From positions 23,484,501 through 23,548,500 of the forward strand of contig NC_087259.1 in assembly GCF_037042905.1 (NCBI RefSeq): a stretch of DNA of 64,000 bases, in the 5' to 3' direction. How positions within the stretch are numbered: the stretch's first letter is position 1; each line of letters begins with the position of its first letter. Below, piece after piece: positions 10,986-21,486 of the stretch. This DNA is from Lytechinus pictus. Its lineage: Eukaryota > Echinodermata > Echinoidea > Temnopleuroida > Toxopneustidae. The position numbers were made by a program, and so were the translations under genes. Below the pieces are notes generated by a model. The model did not search any database and was not told the origin of the DNA. It was given only the letters and a program-made list of their open reading frames with translations.

Positions 10986-11218
10986 AGTTGAAACAAGTAA
11001 TATAGTTATGAGAGATTTTTTTAATATTGATATTTCATCAGAAAGAAAATATTTTTTTTCATTGTAAAACTGAATTCCACTGAAATAAATTGTAAATAGT
11101 TTGATATTGATTGACACAAGTTTGGCTGAGTCTTATTTGAGTATGCATGTATCCATGTGGCATTTTACAATACTTTGCTTTCGATTGACATTTTATTTCT
11201 TACAATAAATTTGTAAAT

Positions 11219-11395
11219 CGAATCGGGTTCGAATTCTAACCATGGCGTGTTTTCCTTCAGCAAGAAATTTATCCGCACTGTGCTGCACTCGACCCAGGTG
11301 AGGTGAATGGGTACCCGGCAGGATTAATTCCTTGCTTGCACTGAGCGCCGGTGATGGTAGCTAGAGCTAAAGCCAGGGTAATCAGTCAGTCTGCA
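11219..11395 (+). mobile_element. tRNA-derived SINE (family B), 5'-truncated
   Basis: Starts near the B box (GGGTTCGAATTCTAACCATG) and continues CTTCAGCAAGAAATTTATCC, TGCTGCACTCGACCCAGGTG and AATGGGTACCCGGCAGGATT. It matches the fuller copies at 17060-17344 (minus) and 29236-29530 (plus). The A box is lost. Confidence 0.8.
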
Positions 11396-11774
11396 AGCCC
11401 CTGTGTTAATGAGCAAATGAGCAAGATTTATCGAAGTCCTCTCGTGGCTGAATTCATATCCCTGCAAAATCTCGTGAATTGTGAGACTTTTTTCTCAAAG
11501 AATTTATTCATTTTCTCTTTGAGTAAACTTGATTATTCTTGTACCAAGGGAAAGAGTAAACGTTACTCTTTCGTATTCCTTATTTCTTTTGAATAAAATA
11601 TTATGATAAATAAGTGAATTTTAGGACTGAAAAGATGTCTCAAACGGAGTTTTCTTTCTCTGTTTTCTCTTGCAAATTGTGCAATTTTTTTGTTTTAGGC
11701 ACAAACATTATTTATATCATCAGAAAGCTCAAATTCTCTACTTTCATACAATGTGACTCTTGATACGTGACACC
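11396..11774. other. No gene recognised
   Basis: AT-rich sequence. A single open frame (11351-11596) starts in the SINE and has no recognisable domain. Confidence 0.4.
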
Positions 11775-12071
11775 TTTTAGATGGGTCAGCAGCCAGCTTT
11801 TTCCATCAAGATGCAAGACGAGATTTCTGAATTTCTAAGTAGCATAAAATCTAGAGTTCTGATTGGCTGAATGAGGTTTTCAAAGCAACAGGCGCGGGTT
11901 ATTTGAAGCGATTACCACATGGGGAGTGTGACCTTGCTGAGGCCCAGTGTGGGGAACATTGGAATTTGCGTGGGTGTGTGGTCTCTATGATCAATCAGAG
12001 CGCAGTATTTTTGTTTTTGTGCTGCTAAATGTACTTGGCCTATGCAAAGCTGGCTGCTGACCCATCTAAAA
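11775..12071. mobile_element. MITE with 26-bp perfect terminal inverted repeats
   Basis: The left end TTTTAGATGGGTCAGCAGCC continuing to AGCTTT is the exact reverse complement of the right end (AAAGCTGGCTGCTGACCC ... ATCTAAAA). The element is 297 bp and non-coding. Superfamily is undetermined because the target duplication is unclear. Confidence 0.75.
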
Positions 12072-12454
12072 TATCTCTTGTTATAAAAATTATATCATAT
12101 TAAAGCTTAGATCTTCAGCTTTATCATAATTTAAAAATCATTTGGGCTCAAACAGAAATTAAGTGTAAAAACAACAACTTTTGTTGCATGAAAATAATCA
12201 TTTTGTTTCATGTTTTAGATCAAAAGTTTCCCCTATATTACAACTTTTTTTGTAAAGTCCAAACACATGACCCGAAAGAATGATTTTTCTTCTTTATAAA
12301 GATACCAAAACATGAAATTTTGCCAATATTTAGAGCAGCAATGGCAGAATAAAAAGAGGTGTTTTGGTCCGCACCAAGCTCATTAACAATGCAAAAAACA
12401 CTCTAGTCATGAATATCACTGGGATAAAAGAAACTACTTTTTCAGGGCTTGCCA
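12072..12454. other. No gene recognised
   Basis: AT-rich, no coding signal or clear repeat boundary. Confidence 0.4.
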
Positions 12455-12532
12455 ACTGACTGTAATAATAGGAGCGCTTTGTATCCTCAGGCAAAAGGCG
12501 CTTCATAAATACAGCTATTATTATTATTAAAT
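12455..12532 (+). mobile_element. CR1/L2-type LINE 3' tail relic
   Basis: GGAGCGCTTTGTATCCTCAG, AAAGGCGCTTCATAAATACA and GCTATTATTATTATTA reproduce the GCGCTTTG...GCGC..ATAAAT..(ATT)n signature seen at the end of the element at 9140-9216. No ORF remains. Confidence 0.65.
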
Positions 12533-12699
12533 ACGTTTTGATATGTATAATAATCTCCAGTCCGTGTATTCCTACGATTTCTCGTTATGTTGATAACCAA
12601 CCCTATTCGTACTTGTAATCTGAGCAGCTGAGAGAGATTGTGTTATATTTCAGTATTAGTTGGAGAACAAAATGTACATTTTTGTGTTATGAGTACAAT

Positions 12700-12830
12700 C
12701 AGTGGCGTACCGTGGGTCACGGCATGTGAGGGGCAGGAGCAAAAAAATGTAGTCACTTAATATTTGAGTCACTTATTACTGACTGCTTCGCACGCTCAGA
12801 TCAAGAGCCAGGTATTATAGTGACCTTATA
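12700..12830. mobile_element. Detached end of the hAT-type family found at 13710-15018
   Basis: CAGTGGCGTACCGTGGGTCA and the next bases CGGCA are the exact reverse complement of the right terminus of the element at 13710-15018. The following ~100 bases share degenerate motifs with it. No matching second end was seen, so this is a truncated copy. 12831-13207 holds nothing recognisable. Confidence 0.6.
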
Positions 12831-13207
12831 GGGATATTTTAAGGATTGTTACTATAGGAATGCATGAAAAGGAAATGTTTCATTTCATATCATGGTTTGT
12901 GTATTTCAAGTAAAAAATCATATTCATACTGCAGCTAAAAAGCTGAAAGATATGCATTTACAGAGGTATAAAAAATTGACAATACATGTAGCATAAAACA
13001 ATAATGAAGTGATGATAAAACTAATGGTACATTAAGAGAGATCTAGTATACAATATGAAATTATAGTGACAATATACAGTTCATCAGTTATTTAGGAGAT
13101 TGGTTAAATACGGTATTGAACTATCATGACTATGTTTTAAACGGGATATCCTGCATTTGTATTGCATATACTTTTTGTTTATTGCGTAAAGTCATGCCAA
13201 CAACGTT

Positions 13208-13487
13208 CACACTAAGAAATAAAGGTTCAAAATTGAACCCCGAAAGGTTGATGCAAAATCAGCACCCTATAGGTTCAAAAATTGAACCCCTGGTTGGGGT
13301 TCATTTTTGCACCCTGCGGGTTCAAAACTGCACCCCTAAATCTGAAATTGAACCCCTAGGGGTGCAGTTTTGAACCCGCAGGGTGCAAAAATGAACGCCA
13401 ACCAGGGGTTCAATTTTTGAACCCATAGGGTGCTGATTTTGCATCAACCTTTCGGGGTTCAATTTTGAACTTTTATTTCTTAGTGTG
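13208..13487. mobile_element. Foldback MITE, 280-bp near-perfect palindrome
   Basis: Begins CACACTAAGAAATAAAGGTT and ends with its complement (TTTATTTCTTAGTGTG). The two arms (~135 bp each) carry mirrored GGTTCAAAATTGAACCCC, AAAATTGAACCCCTGG, TTTTTGCACCCTGCGGG and AACTGCACCCCTA motifs. The centre lies near 13348. Open frames on both strands are mirror images of each other and not genes. Confidence 0.85.
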
Positions 13488-13701
13488 TTCCTTTCCAGTA
13501 ACCAATTTTTACAATCTGTATTCTTGCTCACAGATACTTCAAATTCATAACAAATAATTGTTCACGTCTATCTTTTAGTATATCCAGTTTACATAGTTTT
13601 AAAGCATCTTCCTAACATACTTTTGGCTACGATAAATTTGCAAACTCTTTCCTGGATTTCTAATTTTTGTACATGGTCTAAAGTTTTAAACTTCCATTAA
13701 A

Positions 13702-15026
13702 CACAGGCACAGTGGCGTAACTACGGGGGGGCATGGGGGGGCACGTGCCCCCCCAATCGGCTGACCAAAAAAAAAAAAAAAAAAAAAAAAAACGGGGAAA
13801 AGGAGAAAAAGAGGGAGAAAGGAAGAGAAACGAAGTGGGAAAGAAGACATTATTGTTCATTATAATGTTATATTATATCATAATTATGTTATGTTATATT
13901 ACATAAGAAACATTTTTTTTCATAACTTTATGAAACGTAATTTGCTCAGGGCCTATGTCGTCATTGTTCCTGGTGCTCGCATTGTCTGTTTACCGAGATA
14001 TATAATCCTGTTATACTAAAACCTCCCGTTTTCAAGTCAATATACACCAAACTGCCAAATATATTTCCTCGCACTTCGAGTTATTGTTTTATGTACAAAG
14101 TATGCTTCTTTTTCATGACTACTTAAAGTGATTGCCCCATTTTAAGGTCTTGATATAAAACATTTCCTGTCCGTGCTTACGTTCGCAGTAGTGGATTGGT
14201 GAAATATGTCTGCTCTCCATGGATTCCTAGAATCAGTCCTTAAATGTCCCTCTTTCTAATCTTTAAGGTCTTGATATAAAACATTTCCTGTCCGTGCTTA
14301 CGTTCGCAGTAGTGGATTGGTGAAATATGTCTGCTCTCCATGGATTCCTAGAATCAGTCCTTAAATGTCCCTCTTTCTAATCTGAATATCAAAAATTTTC
14401 AGCTCGCGCTTCGCGCTCGCATCATTTGGTTAGTGAACTACGTATGGTCTTCGTGAATTTCTACAAACAAGCCTTAAAATGCCCCTCTTCAGGTCTGAAA
14501 TTCCTAAATTTTCAGCTCGCGCTTCGCGCTCGCAAGATTTGATTAGTGAGATGGGTATGTTAATCATGATTACAAGTGCTTTATGTGCATGTTTAGATGT
14601 AATTCTAACAAAATCAGCAAGCGCTTATTGGCACTCGCATTAGATGACTATGGTGAGATGTGTATACTCTTAATGCATTCCTAAAATATAGTCCTTAAAA
14701 TCTTCCTGTTTTGGGGTCAATATTTACAAAAATTTCAGCTCGCGCTTCGCGCTCGCATTATTTAGCGAGACAGGTACATATCATGATTACAAGAGATTGA
14801 TTATAATGTCCCTTTTTAGGTCTAAATATCAAAATTTTTAAGCTCGCGCTTCGCGCTCGCATTATTTGACCAGTGAGAGACATATCCGTTTAATGGCACT
14901 GTCCTTAAAATGTCTCTATTAGGTAAATCTGGCAGCTGGGCGCGCGTCGCGCGCTCACTTAGTGACTAAAAACTTTTGCTGGTGCCCCCCCAATGCCGTG
15001 ACCCACGGTACGCCACTGCACAGGCA
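13702..15026. mobile_element. Non-autonomous hAT-type element with exact 8-bp target duplication
   Basis: The element runs 13710-15018 (1,309 bp). The termini CAGTGGCGTAACTACGGG and CCCACGGTACGCCACTG share an inverted 10-base core (CAGTGGCGTA). The direct repeat CACAGGCA flanks it at 13702-13709 and 15019-15026. CAGTGGCG-type ends plus an 8-bp duplication indicate hAT. The interior has a poly-A run (13767-13791), a 121-bp perfect tandem duplication, and an array of AGCTCGCGCTTCGCGCTCGC motifs near 14401, 14513, 14739 and 14841 with weaker copies near 14615 and 14935. No transposase frame remains. Confidence 0.88.
14142..14383. repeat. 121-bp perfect tandem duplication
   Basis: 14142-14262 and 14263-14383 are identical (landmarks GGTCTTGATATAAAACATTT, TACGTTCGCAGTAGTGGATT, TCCCTCTTTCTAATCT). 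Lack of divergence suggests a recent event, or possibly an assembly artefact. Confidence 0.85.
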
Positions 15027-15958
15027 CACAGTATTCTAAGACAGGGCGGCTATATCCGATATATATTTGAATTAAGTCAGATATTGGTAGTTTATATTTT
15101 CACTAATCTTATCAATTAAAGCTTTGTATTGCACTTTTTTCAACATTTCATTTATATGAAAGTCTCTTTGGATGTTGGATATAAACTCCTAAGATCTTTA
15201 AAGTATCAACGTAAGGCAGTTCTGACGCAAAAAATCACAAAAAGGTGCATTTTCCATTAATGTTATGTTCATTGCTCTACACTTAGGGTTCAGTGTCATA
15301 TGATTACTGTCTGTCCATTCTAATAAATCATCTAATGCATTTTGTAATATCGATTGTTTTTGTACAGTTCTATTTTCAAGTAACGTATGATCATTAACGT
15401 ATTCAAAATATGACAATTGTTCTTGACAAGAATCATTAAACATAATCAAAAAATAAAATGGGTCCTAATTTTGTACCTTGGCCCAGGGGTCTCCGCGTAT
15501 TCTGAAAAATTATTATGATAGTTACATACGGAAATCTTTGTTCCAAGAAACCATGGACCTACTACTAGGTCCATGAAGAAACTAACAATCAAAAGCCATT
15601 TGACAATAAAGGATTCTGCTCCTTCAGAGAGACGACTTGTTAGTGCAATTGGGCGTAGTTGAGTAAAAGTAGGGGGGTTGTGACTTTGGGCAGGGACAAT
15701 TTGACCTTTTTTCCACTGCCATGGCACAATACCTAAATTAAAAGTGCATGTAAAATATCTGTTACAGGTTTACTACATTCATAAGCAAATTCACGTAAAA
15801 TGCGGGGTGGAAGGTCTTCCTGCATGCTTTGTTGCTTTTTATCTTTCTAAGGGCATTGTAAACTTCATATTGTTGGACCCCTGCATTTTGAATTCCAAGG
15901 CAAGTAGGCTGGTAAACTGTTCTTGTCGAGAGGTTCTAGATCCCTAGTTACTGATATA

Positions 15959-16136
15959 CAGGGGTGTGAGTGTTCAGATTTTTAGCTGATTTCAGATTTT
16001 TTTTTTTTTTGATTTGATTTTCTGCTTAATTTCAGCTTATATTTGGCTTTCCTCTGTACAAAAAGTCTATTTCAGACCTTTTCAACACTCTTCAGCTTTT
16101 ATTCAGATCTTTTTATTTGCGACCACTCACACCCCT
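15959..16136. mobile_element. Short hAT-like foldback MITE
   Basis: The ends CAGGGGTGTGAGTG and CCACTCACACCCCT are inverted repeats. The flanks CTGATATA (15951-15958) and TTGATATA (16137-16144) form a 7-of-8 target duplication. The interior repeats TTCAGCTT/ATTTCAG motifs on both strands. It interrupts the RT relic. Confidence 0.75.
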
Positions 16137-16413
16137 TTGATATAGGGCCTAAATTGCTCATGGATAGCACCAGTTACTTTTAGCATGTTTAGGGTCTCTA
16201 TATCTGAAATACCATCTACTCTTATAACGGGGGGGGGGGGGTATTTGTCCTTTAGTTATTATTTTGATTTGTTTATACCAAGCACCTGGGTTTGTAGATT
16301 TGAGATGATAGACGAGTATTATGATAATATTTTTTTCTGTGATTTATCATTTTATTTATTTTATTCTATAATTTTTTTATCAAAAGGCCTTTTCCATGTG
16401 AATAGGGCATATA

Positions 16414-16645
16414 CACTCTAAATTACAGGGATTTAAAATAAGTCCAGATGGACTGTAGCTAGGGACCAATCGATTTCTGAATTTAGTTTTAATCCTAACG
16501 ACTTAAATTTAAATCTCAAATGATTTAAATTTAAATCTTTCGAGATTTAAAAATGAATCTTAAGGATTCAAACTAAATCCGGAATTCGATTGGTCCCTAA
16601 CTACAGTCCATGTGGACTTGTTTTAAATCCCTGTAATTTAGAGTG
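16414..16645. mobile_element. Foldback MITE flanked by TA, copy 1
   Basis: The ends CACTCTAAATTACAGGGATT and AATCCCTGTAATTTAGAGTG are perfect complements. The interior arms mirror each other (GGGACCAATCGA ... TCGATTGGTCCC; ATTTAAATTTAAATC). TA dinucleotides flank both ends, as with Tc1/mariner-type insertion. Copy 2 at 16811-17042 is its reverse complement. Confidence 0.85.
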
Positions 16646-16810
16646 TACTTTATTTGTGAATCACCATCCATTCCTTGTCTTTGTCATTTTGTTTAGTTCT
16701 GCTTCGTTGGTAAATTCATTCAATTTAGACAATAGAAAATTAGGAAACGGTGAAAAAGGTTCTGATGGTTTTAACACGTCACTCCAAGAATTTTGTGTGA
16801 CCCACTATAT

Positions 16811-17042
16811 CACTCTAAATTACAGGGATTTAAAACAAGTCCACATGGACTGTAGTTAGGGACCAATCGAATTCCGGATTTAGTTTGAATCCTTAAGATT
16901 CATTTTTAAATCTCGAAAGATTTAAATTTAAATCATTTGAGATTTAAATTTAAGTCGTTAGGATTAAAACTAAATTCAGAAATCGATTGGTCCCTAGCTA
17001 CAGTCCATCTGGACTTATTTTAAATCCCTGTAATTTAGAGGA
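16811..17042. mobile_element. Foldback MITE, copy 2 (inverted relative to copy 1)
   Basis: Begins CACTCTAAATTACAGGGATT and ends TAATTTAGAG, losing the last bases. The details (GTCCACATGGACTGTAGTTA at the left, CTAGCTACAGTCCATCTGG at the right) show it is the reverse complement of copy 1, only 165 bp away. Confidence 0.85.
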
Positions 17043-17059
17043 TTATCGTAATAATAATA

Positions 17060-17344
17060 ATTATATCCATTTATATAACGCAGTTACTATGTGCAAATAC
17101 ACAACCGCGCCTTGATACTTGGTATCATAATTATTACCCTGGCTGTAGCTGAGTCGCCATATTAATAGGGGCTAAAGCGTTCAAGGAATAAATCCTACCG
17201 AGTACCCATTCACCTCACCTGGGTCGAGTGCAGCACAATGTGGATTAATTTCTTGCCGAAGGAATTTACTCATGGCTGGGATTTGAACCCTCGACCCGCT
17301 GTTTCAAAGTCCGGAGACTAATCCACTGGGCCACAACGCTCCAC
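17060..17344 (-). mobile_element. tRNA-derived SINE (family B), full-length copy
   Basis: The minus strand starts GTGGAGCGTTGTGGCCCAGT, then GGATTAG (A-box-like), with GGGTTCAAATCCCAGCC (B box) ~50 bases later. It continues with the body CTTCGGCAAGAAATTAATCC, TGCTGCACTCGACCCAGGTG, AATGGGTACTCGGTAGGATT and ends near an AT-rich tail TAACTGCGTTATATAAATGG. Other copies: 11219-11395 and 29236-29530. Confidence 0.85.
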
Positions 17345-19157
17345 AAACTCTCTACTGTCAGGAATAGGAAATACAACTCTTCTTTTAACTTTCCTCGTTG
17401 AACGTGTATAGATGGTAAAGGGGATAATTATATACAATTATGATTACTTCTACCAAGAGATGATAGTGTTATCACTGGTAGGAAAAACTTTTCCTCACTA
17501 GCTAGTTGGCACATTTATAATTTGAGTAAAATTTCCAAAATTGATAATACTCTAAACATCAAGGTTATTCCTTATCACCTATACTACGGATATCTGTTAC
17601 AAACCTTCTTACATATAGTTAATTTGATTTGATTTTTATGAAAATCCCAACTAATGCTTCAGTGAGTGCACAATATTCGAAAATTATGCAAATTAAAAGA
17701 AAGTTCAAGGCCTTAGCCATACTCTGTGCCATATCAAATGATTATTTTGGTGTGTGCGCCTTTTGGATATTGCCACCCTGAAGCCATGTGCAAGTTTCAT
17801 GAAAAAAAATGCAGAAGTTACAAATATCGTCCATGAAACAATCCCTCATTTCATTTTTGTTAAAATTTTGATTTTCTCTCTCATAGGCATTGTGTACACT
17901 ATGGGTGCATTATTATGTTTAAGAATAAGTAACCCCTTGTTCAATATGTTGGAACTTTTTATTACAAAAAATGTCTTTAATAATGGGGACAAATTCTGTT
18001 TCAAATGTGAGTTTTATCATTTTATTGTCACACACTTTCCGAACTTTTCACACTTTCATGGTGTTTGAACGAGCATAATACTTGGGAATGAATACTCTTT
18101 ATATTACATAAATGCATTTCTAACAATTTCTCAGGATGAGTTGAAATTATGGACAAATCAGTGGTGGATCCATAATTTGAAAATGGGGAGGGAGACACTA
18201 AAATTTTCAAATTTTAACATGTAATTTTAACATGTGTTTTTTATGTTATAGATCGTAGGGTATTACAATAAACCCCTATGATGATACGTCACAAAAAATG
18301 TGCTCATTCAACCATGAACATATACGTTATCCAAATATTGTGTGGAGTGGTAAATAAAATTAATGTAGGTAGTAAAGCATAAGCAGTAAAAACACCATAA
18401 AATTACCAAAAGACAAACTTCGCCCAATTACTCCGTATACTTACACAATCTGAAAAACAGTTCTTGTGACTTTCAAAAATTATCAATTTTCATTTAATAT
18501 TGGCTTACTCATGCATGACTCAACTGATCAATCTCATTTTTTCACACGAGTTGCTTAATGAGTGAAGAAAATCACCTACGAAATATTGTGTCTCAAAATT
18601 ATTTCTGTCAAAAGTTACAGCATTGATTTAGGGGTTTACTTTTTTTTTTAGTATACATATATGCAATATTTTATATTGAAAAAAGTAATTTATTCCAAAA
18701 AAGTCAATTTACAGTAAATTAATGATATAAGTTACAGGAGTAGATTCTCCATTCGTTATATTCTTAATGAATAGTCATAAAATTCAATTTTGGCGGGTGT
18801 TTAAAAAGGTGCGATATAAAGACACTTCTTGCAACAAAAACATTACTAGCAAAACAAAATATCACTGAAAAGGCGGACTATAAAGAAAAAAATGATAGAG
18901 AGAGAAAGAGAAAGACTGACACTTCAAAAGGGCACTTTGAAACAAAAACAAAGAGAAACATTTTGGCAAAGGGGGTGTCACAGCTAGAGACAAATCGCCT
19001 ATCATTTTCAACAAAATTTTCTATAGTCTTTAATACGACCTATAACAAAATGCACATTCCCATAATAACTTTCCACACCTAAATGCGAATACCAAATCTT
19101 TCAAACAAATTGGATAGCGTCTTTATGGGAATTCTCTACCCATCCCAATGAGCGTTA
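17345..19157. other. No gene recognised; MGST1 3' flank
   Basis: AT-rich sequence. An open frame at 17754-18068 (+, 104 codons, with a hydrophobic stretch FVKILIFSLIGIVYTMGALL) has no recognisable family and no splice or expression signal. A CAGTGGTGGATCC hAT-like end occurs near 18162. The part closest to 19157 is probably MGST1 3' UTR (minus). An AATAAA hexamer on the minus strand at 18694-18689 could be its polyadenylation signal. Confidence 0.35.
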
Positions 19158-19401
19158 TCATAACTGTCCTTGGTTGACGATGCTAACGGCCATGGAAACA
19201 TTGACGATCACCCCAATGATGTGGGCTAATAGTCGGGAGGGTTGCGGCAGGGGTGTGAGGTAGGCTATGGTGTGGAAGACTCGGGAGAATGCAAATGCTC
19301 GGAAGAGTAGCGAAGCCGCATTGAAGCTAGGTCTTGTTGCTATGTAGAGCAATCCCAGCACCAAGAAAGGGACGATATTTTCAAGATCATTGACGTGGCA
19401 T
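19158..19401 (-). CDS. MGST1: MGST1 coding exon 3 (terminal)
   Basis: Acceptor TTGTTGTTGCAG precedes 19401. It completes the split Arg codon (AG|A) and encodes residues 75-154 with TGA at 19160-19158. It contains NDLEN, the conserved arginine in FSRVFHT and the PLPQPSR turn. Confidence 0.93.
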
Positions 19402-21309
19402 CTGCAACAACAACAAAAAAGAAAAATAATTTACAGTTCATTCATGCCTACATGATTGTAATTATCGTAATTAACTCAAATTGAAAAGACAGCTAAGTGA
19501 ACATTAATAAGATGGGCCGCGGAACGAATTCGAGAGAGTACTGTATGTGGAGGAGGGTGTGAATGACTTAAATGAAAGTCACAATTTAAAGGCCATAACG
19601 TTTACTGAAAAGGTAAGTTTTAAAACCTTCCACCCCCTCCTTCCGTGGCCTTTTTGAAATTGAATATGATCATTCAAAAATTGCAATATCAAGAAACTGC
19701 ACTTTTCAGAATAATTTTGTTGGCTTTTGAGGAAGGCCGAAGAAGTGAGGCTATTTCTCCGATTTTTTGTGTATGATTTAAATCTTGGGAACAAAGATGA
19801 ATAGGCATAATAATACAAAAATCGTTTAAAAATATTTTCAAAATGTAACAAAAACAATACTGAAAGTCTAAGCTGGCGTAGGCAGATTAACATATATATA
19901 TTAAAGGCAGAAAATATGATTTTAACAGATAGAGAAAAATCAGAAGAACAAAACATTGAAAATTTGATCAAAATCGGACAAGGAATAACAAAGCTATGGC
20001 ATTTTAAAGATTTGCGTTATTCCGTTGAAACAGTTCCAGGCATGTCATCATGAATATTCAATGAGCAAACTAATGATGTCATATCCCCACTTCTTCTTTT
20101 GTATTTTTCTGTATTTTGTATATGAAATTAGATTATTCAAATTGTTTATACCAAGAACTAAAACACATGTATTGACAACAGTGCTGATTAAGTGCCTTAT
20201 TGCTGCAACTTATTTCATTATAATGTAATGACAAAAGAAATAGGAAAGTTTGGATGTGACATCATCTGACCACTTAATGAATATCATGACAATGTGCATA
20301 TAAACTGTTTTCACAAAATATTGAAAAACTTTAAAATTCAATATTTTAAATTGTTAACCCAATTTGATACATGTATTTTCAGCATTTTGCTCTGTGAATT
20401 TTACTACATTTATTTAGATATAAATATTTTCAGCCCGGAGTATTGTGCAGGCCGCTAGGTCTTAAACTGGCCAGATTTGGCACGGTCGCCATAATATTTT
20501 GTGTAAATCTCGTATTTTAGATAAATCTTGAATATATGGGAGTTTGAAATACCAATTAATCAAGAAGATTTTTTATTATTGTTTACGATTATCCATATAA
20601 TATTTTATGTATCGTCATCATCATCATCAATCATCATCATTATCATAGAAATTGTTAATATCTAAAATACATTTTGATTATTTAATAGATTATGAAGGGT
20701 TCGGGTGAAATTTAATTATTTTCAGCCTTTTATATATTTTATTCGTTAAATTGTATTATCACCGCGTAATCGATTCCATGAACCCTGCACAACTCGACCC
20801 AGTATTTGTAGTGGGGCCGAGTTATATCATGGCCAGCGTTGTTTCGATACAATTGTAGAACATTTTGATTGATTGTATAGACTACGGTGTAAAATAATAG
20901 TGAAAATCAAGTGTAGATCAATCCCTAACCCTTGTGCTACCGGTCCCTGACCCAAGTGTTCAATCAATTATCAATCCACAATAACTAATGCTTGACAGTG
21001 ATTATTTTAATCCACAGTAATTAATGATTGGCTTAGAGTCTACTATGTATTATTCTTAATGTATAATACTGTATTCTGTCAATTTATTTTGTTATGCATG
21101 GCAAAAAAACAAGTTGAAAAAGCTTTATCGATTTGTATTCATAATTATTATTTTGTATAATCTTTCGGAAATTGATATTTTGAAACTTGATGGGGAGGTT
21201 AAAAGCGCATCATTATCAACGTCGTTGTTGTTGCCATAATAATTATCATTATTATCATTAGAAGTAGTATTAAAAATAGTAGTAGTACTTAGTACAGGTA
21301 GTAGTAGTA

Positions 21310-21380
<71 letters not shown>

Positions 21381-21451
21381 GTAGTAGTAGTAGTAGTAGA
21401 AGTAGTAGTATAGTAGTAGTAGTAGTAGTAGTAGAAGTATAGTGCAATAGC

Positions 21452-21486
<35 letters not shown>

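Larger units (their letters stand above)
15080..16810 (-). pseudogene. Non-LTR retrotransposon RT relic, interrupted by two MITEs
   Basis: Minus-strand fragments in collinear order: PFPNFLLSKLNEFTNEAELN (about 16,690-16,760), NPGAWYKQIKIITKG (about 16,235-16,290), LPPRILREFAYECSKPV (about 15,770-15,830), WQWKKGQIVPAQS and LRPIALTSRLSEGAESFIVK (15,610-15,725), then SYFEYVNDHTLLENRTVQKQ (15,350-15,415; motif C degenerated to YVND) and NHMTLNPKCRAMNITLMENA. MITEs interrupt it at 15959-16136 and 16414-16645. The element is the same type as that at 9850-10985 and is clearly dead. Confidence 0.8.

Noticed and set aside
13116..13531. Two open frames on opposite strands with matching peptides (GSKIEPLVGVHFCTLRVQNC)
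   Set aside because: They are mirror translations of a foldback MITE, not a duplicated protein gene.
17754..18068. 104-codon open frame with a hydrophobic segment
   Set aside because: No recognised family, no splice or promoter context; kept only as a note in the flank entry.
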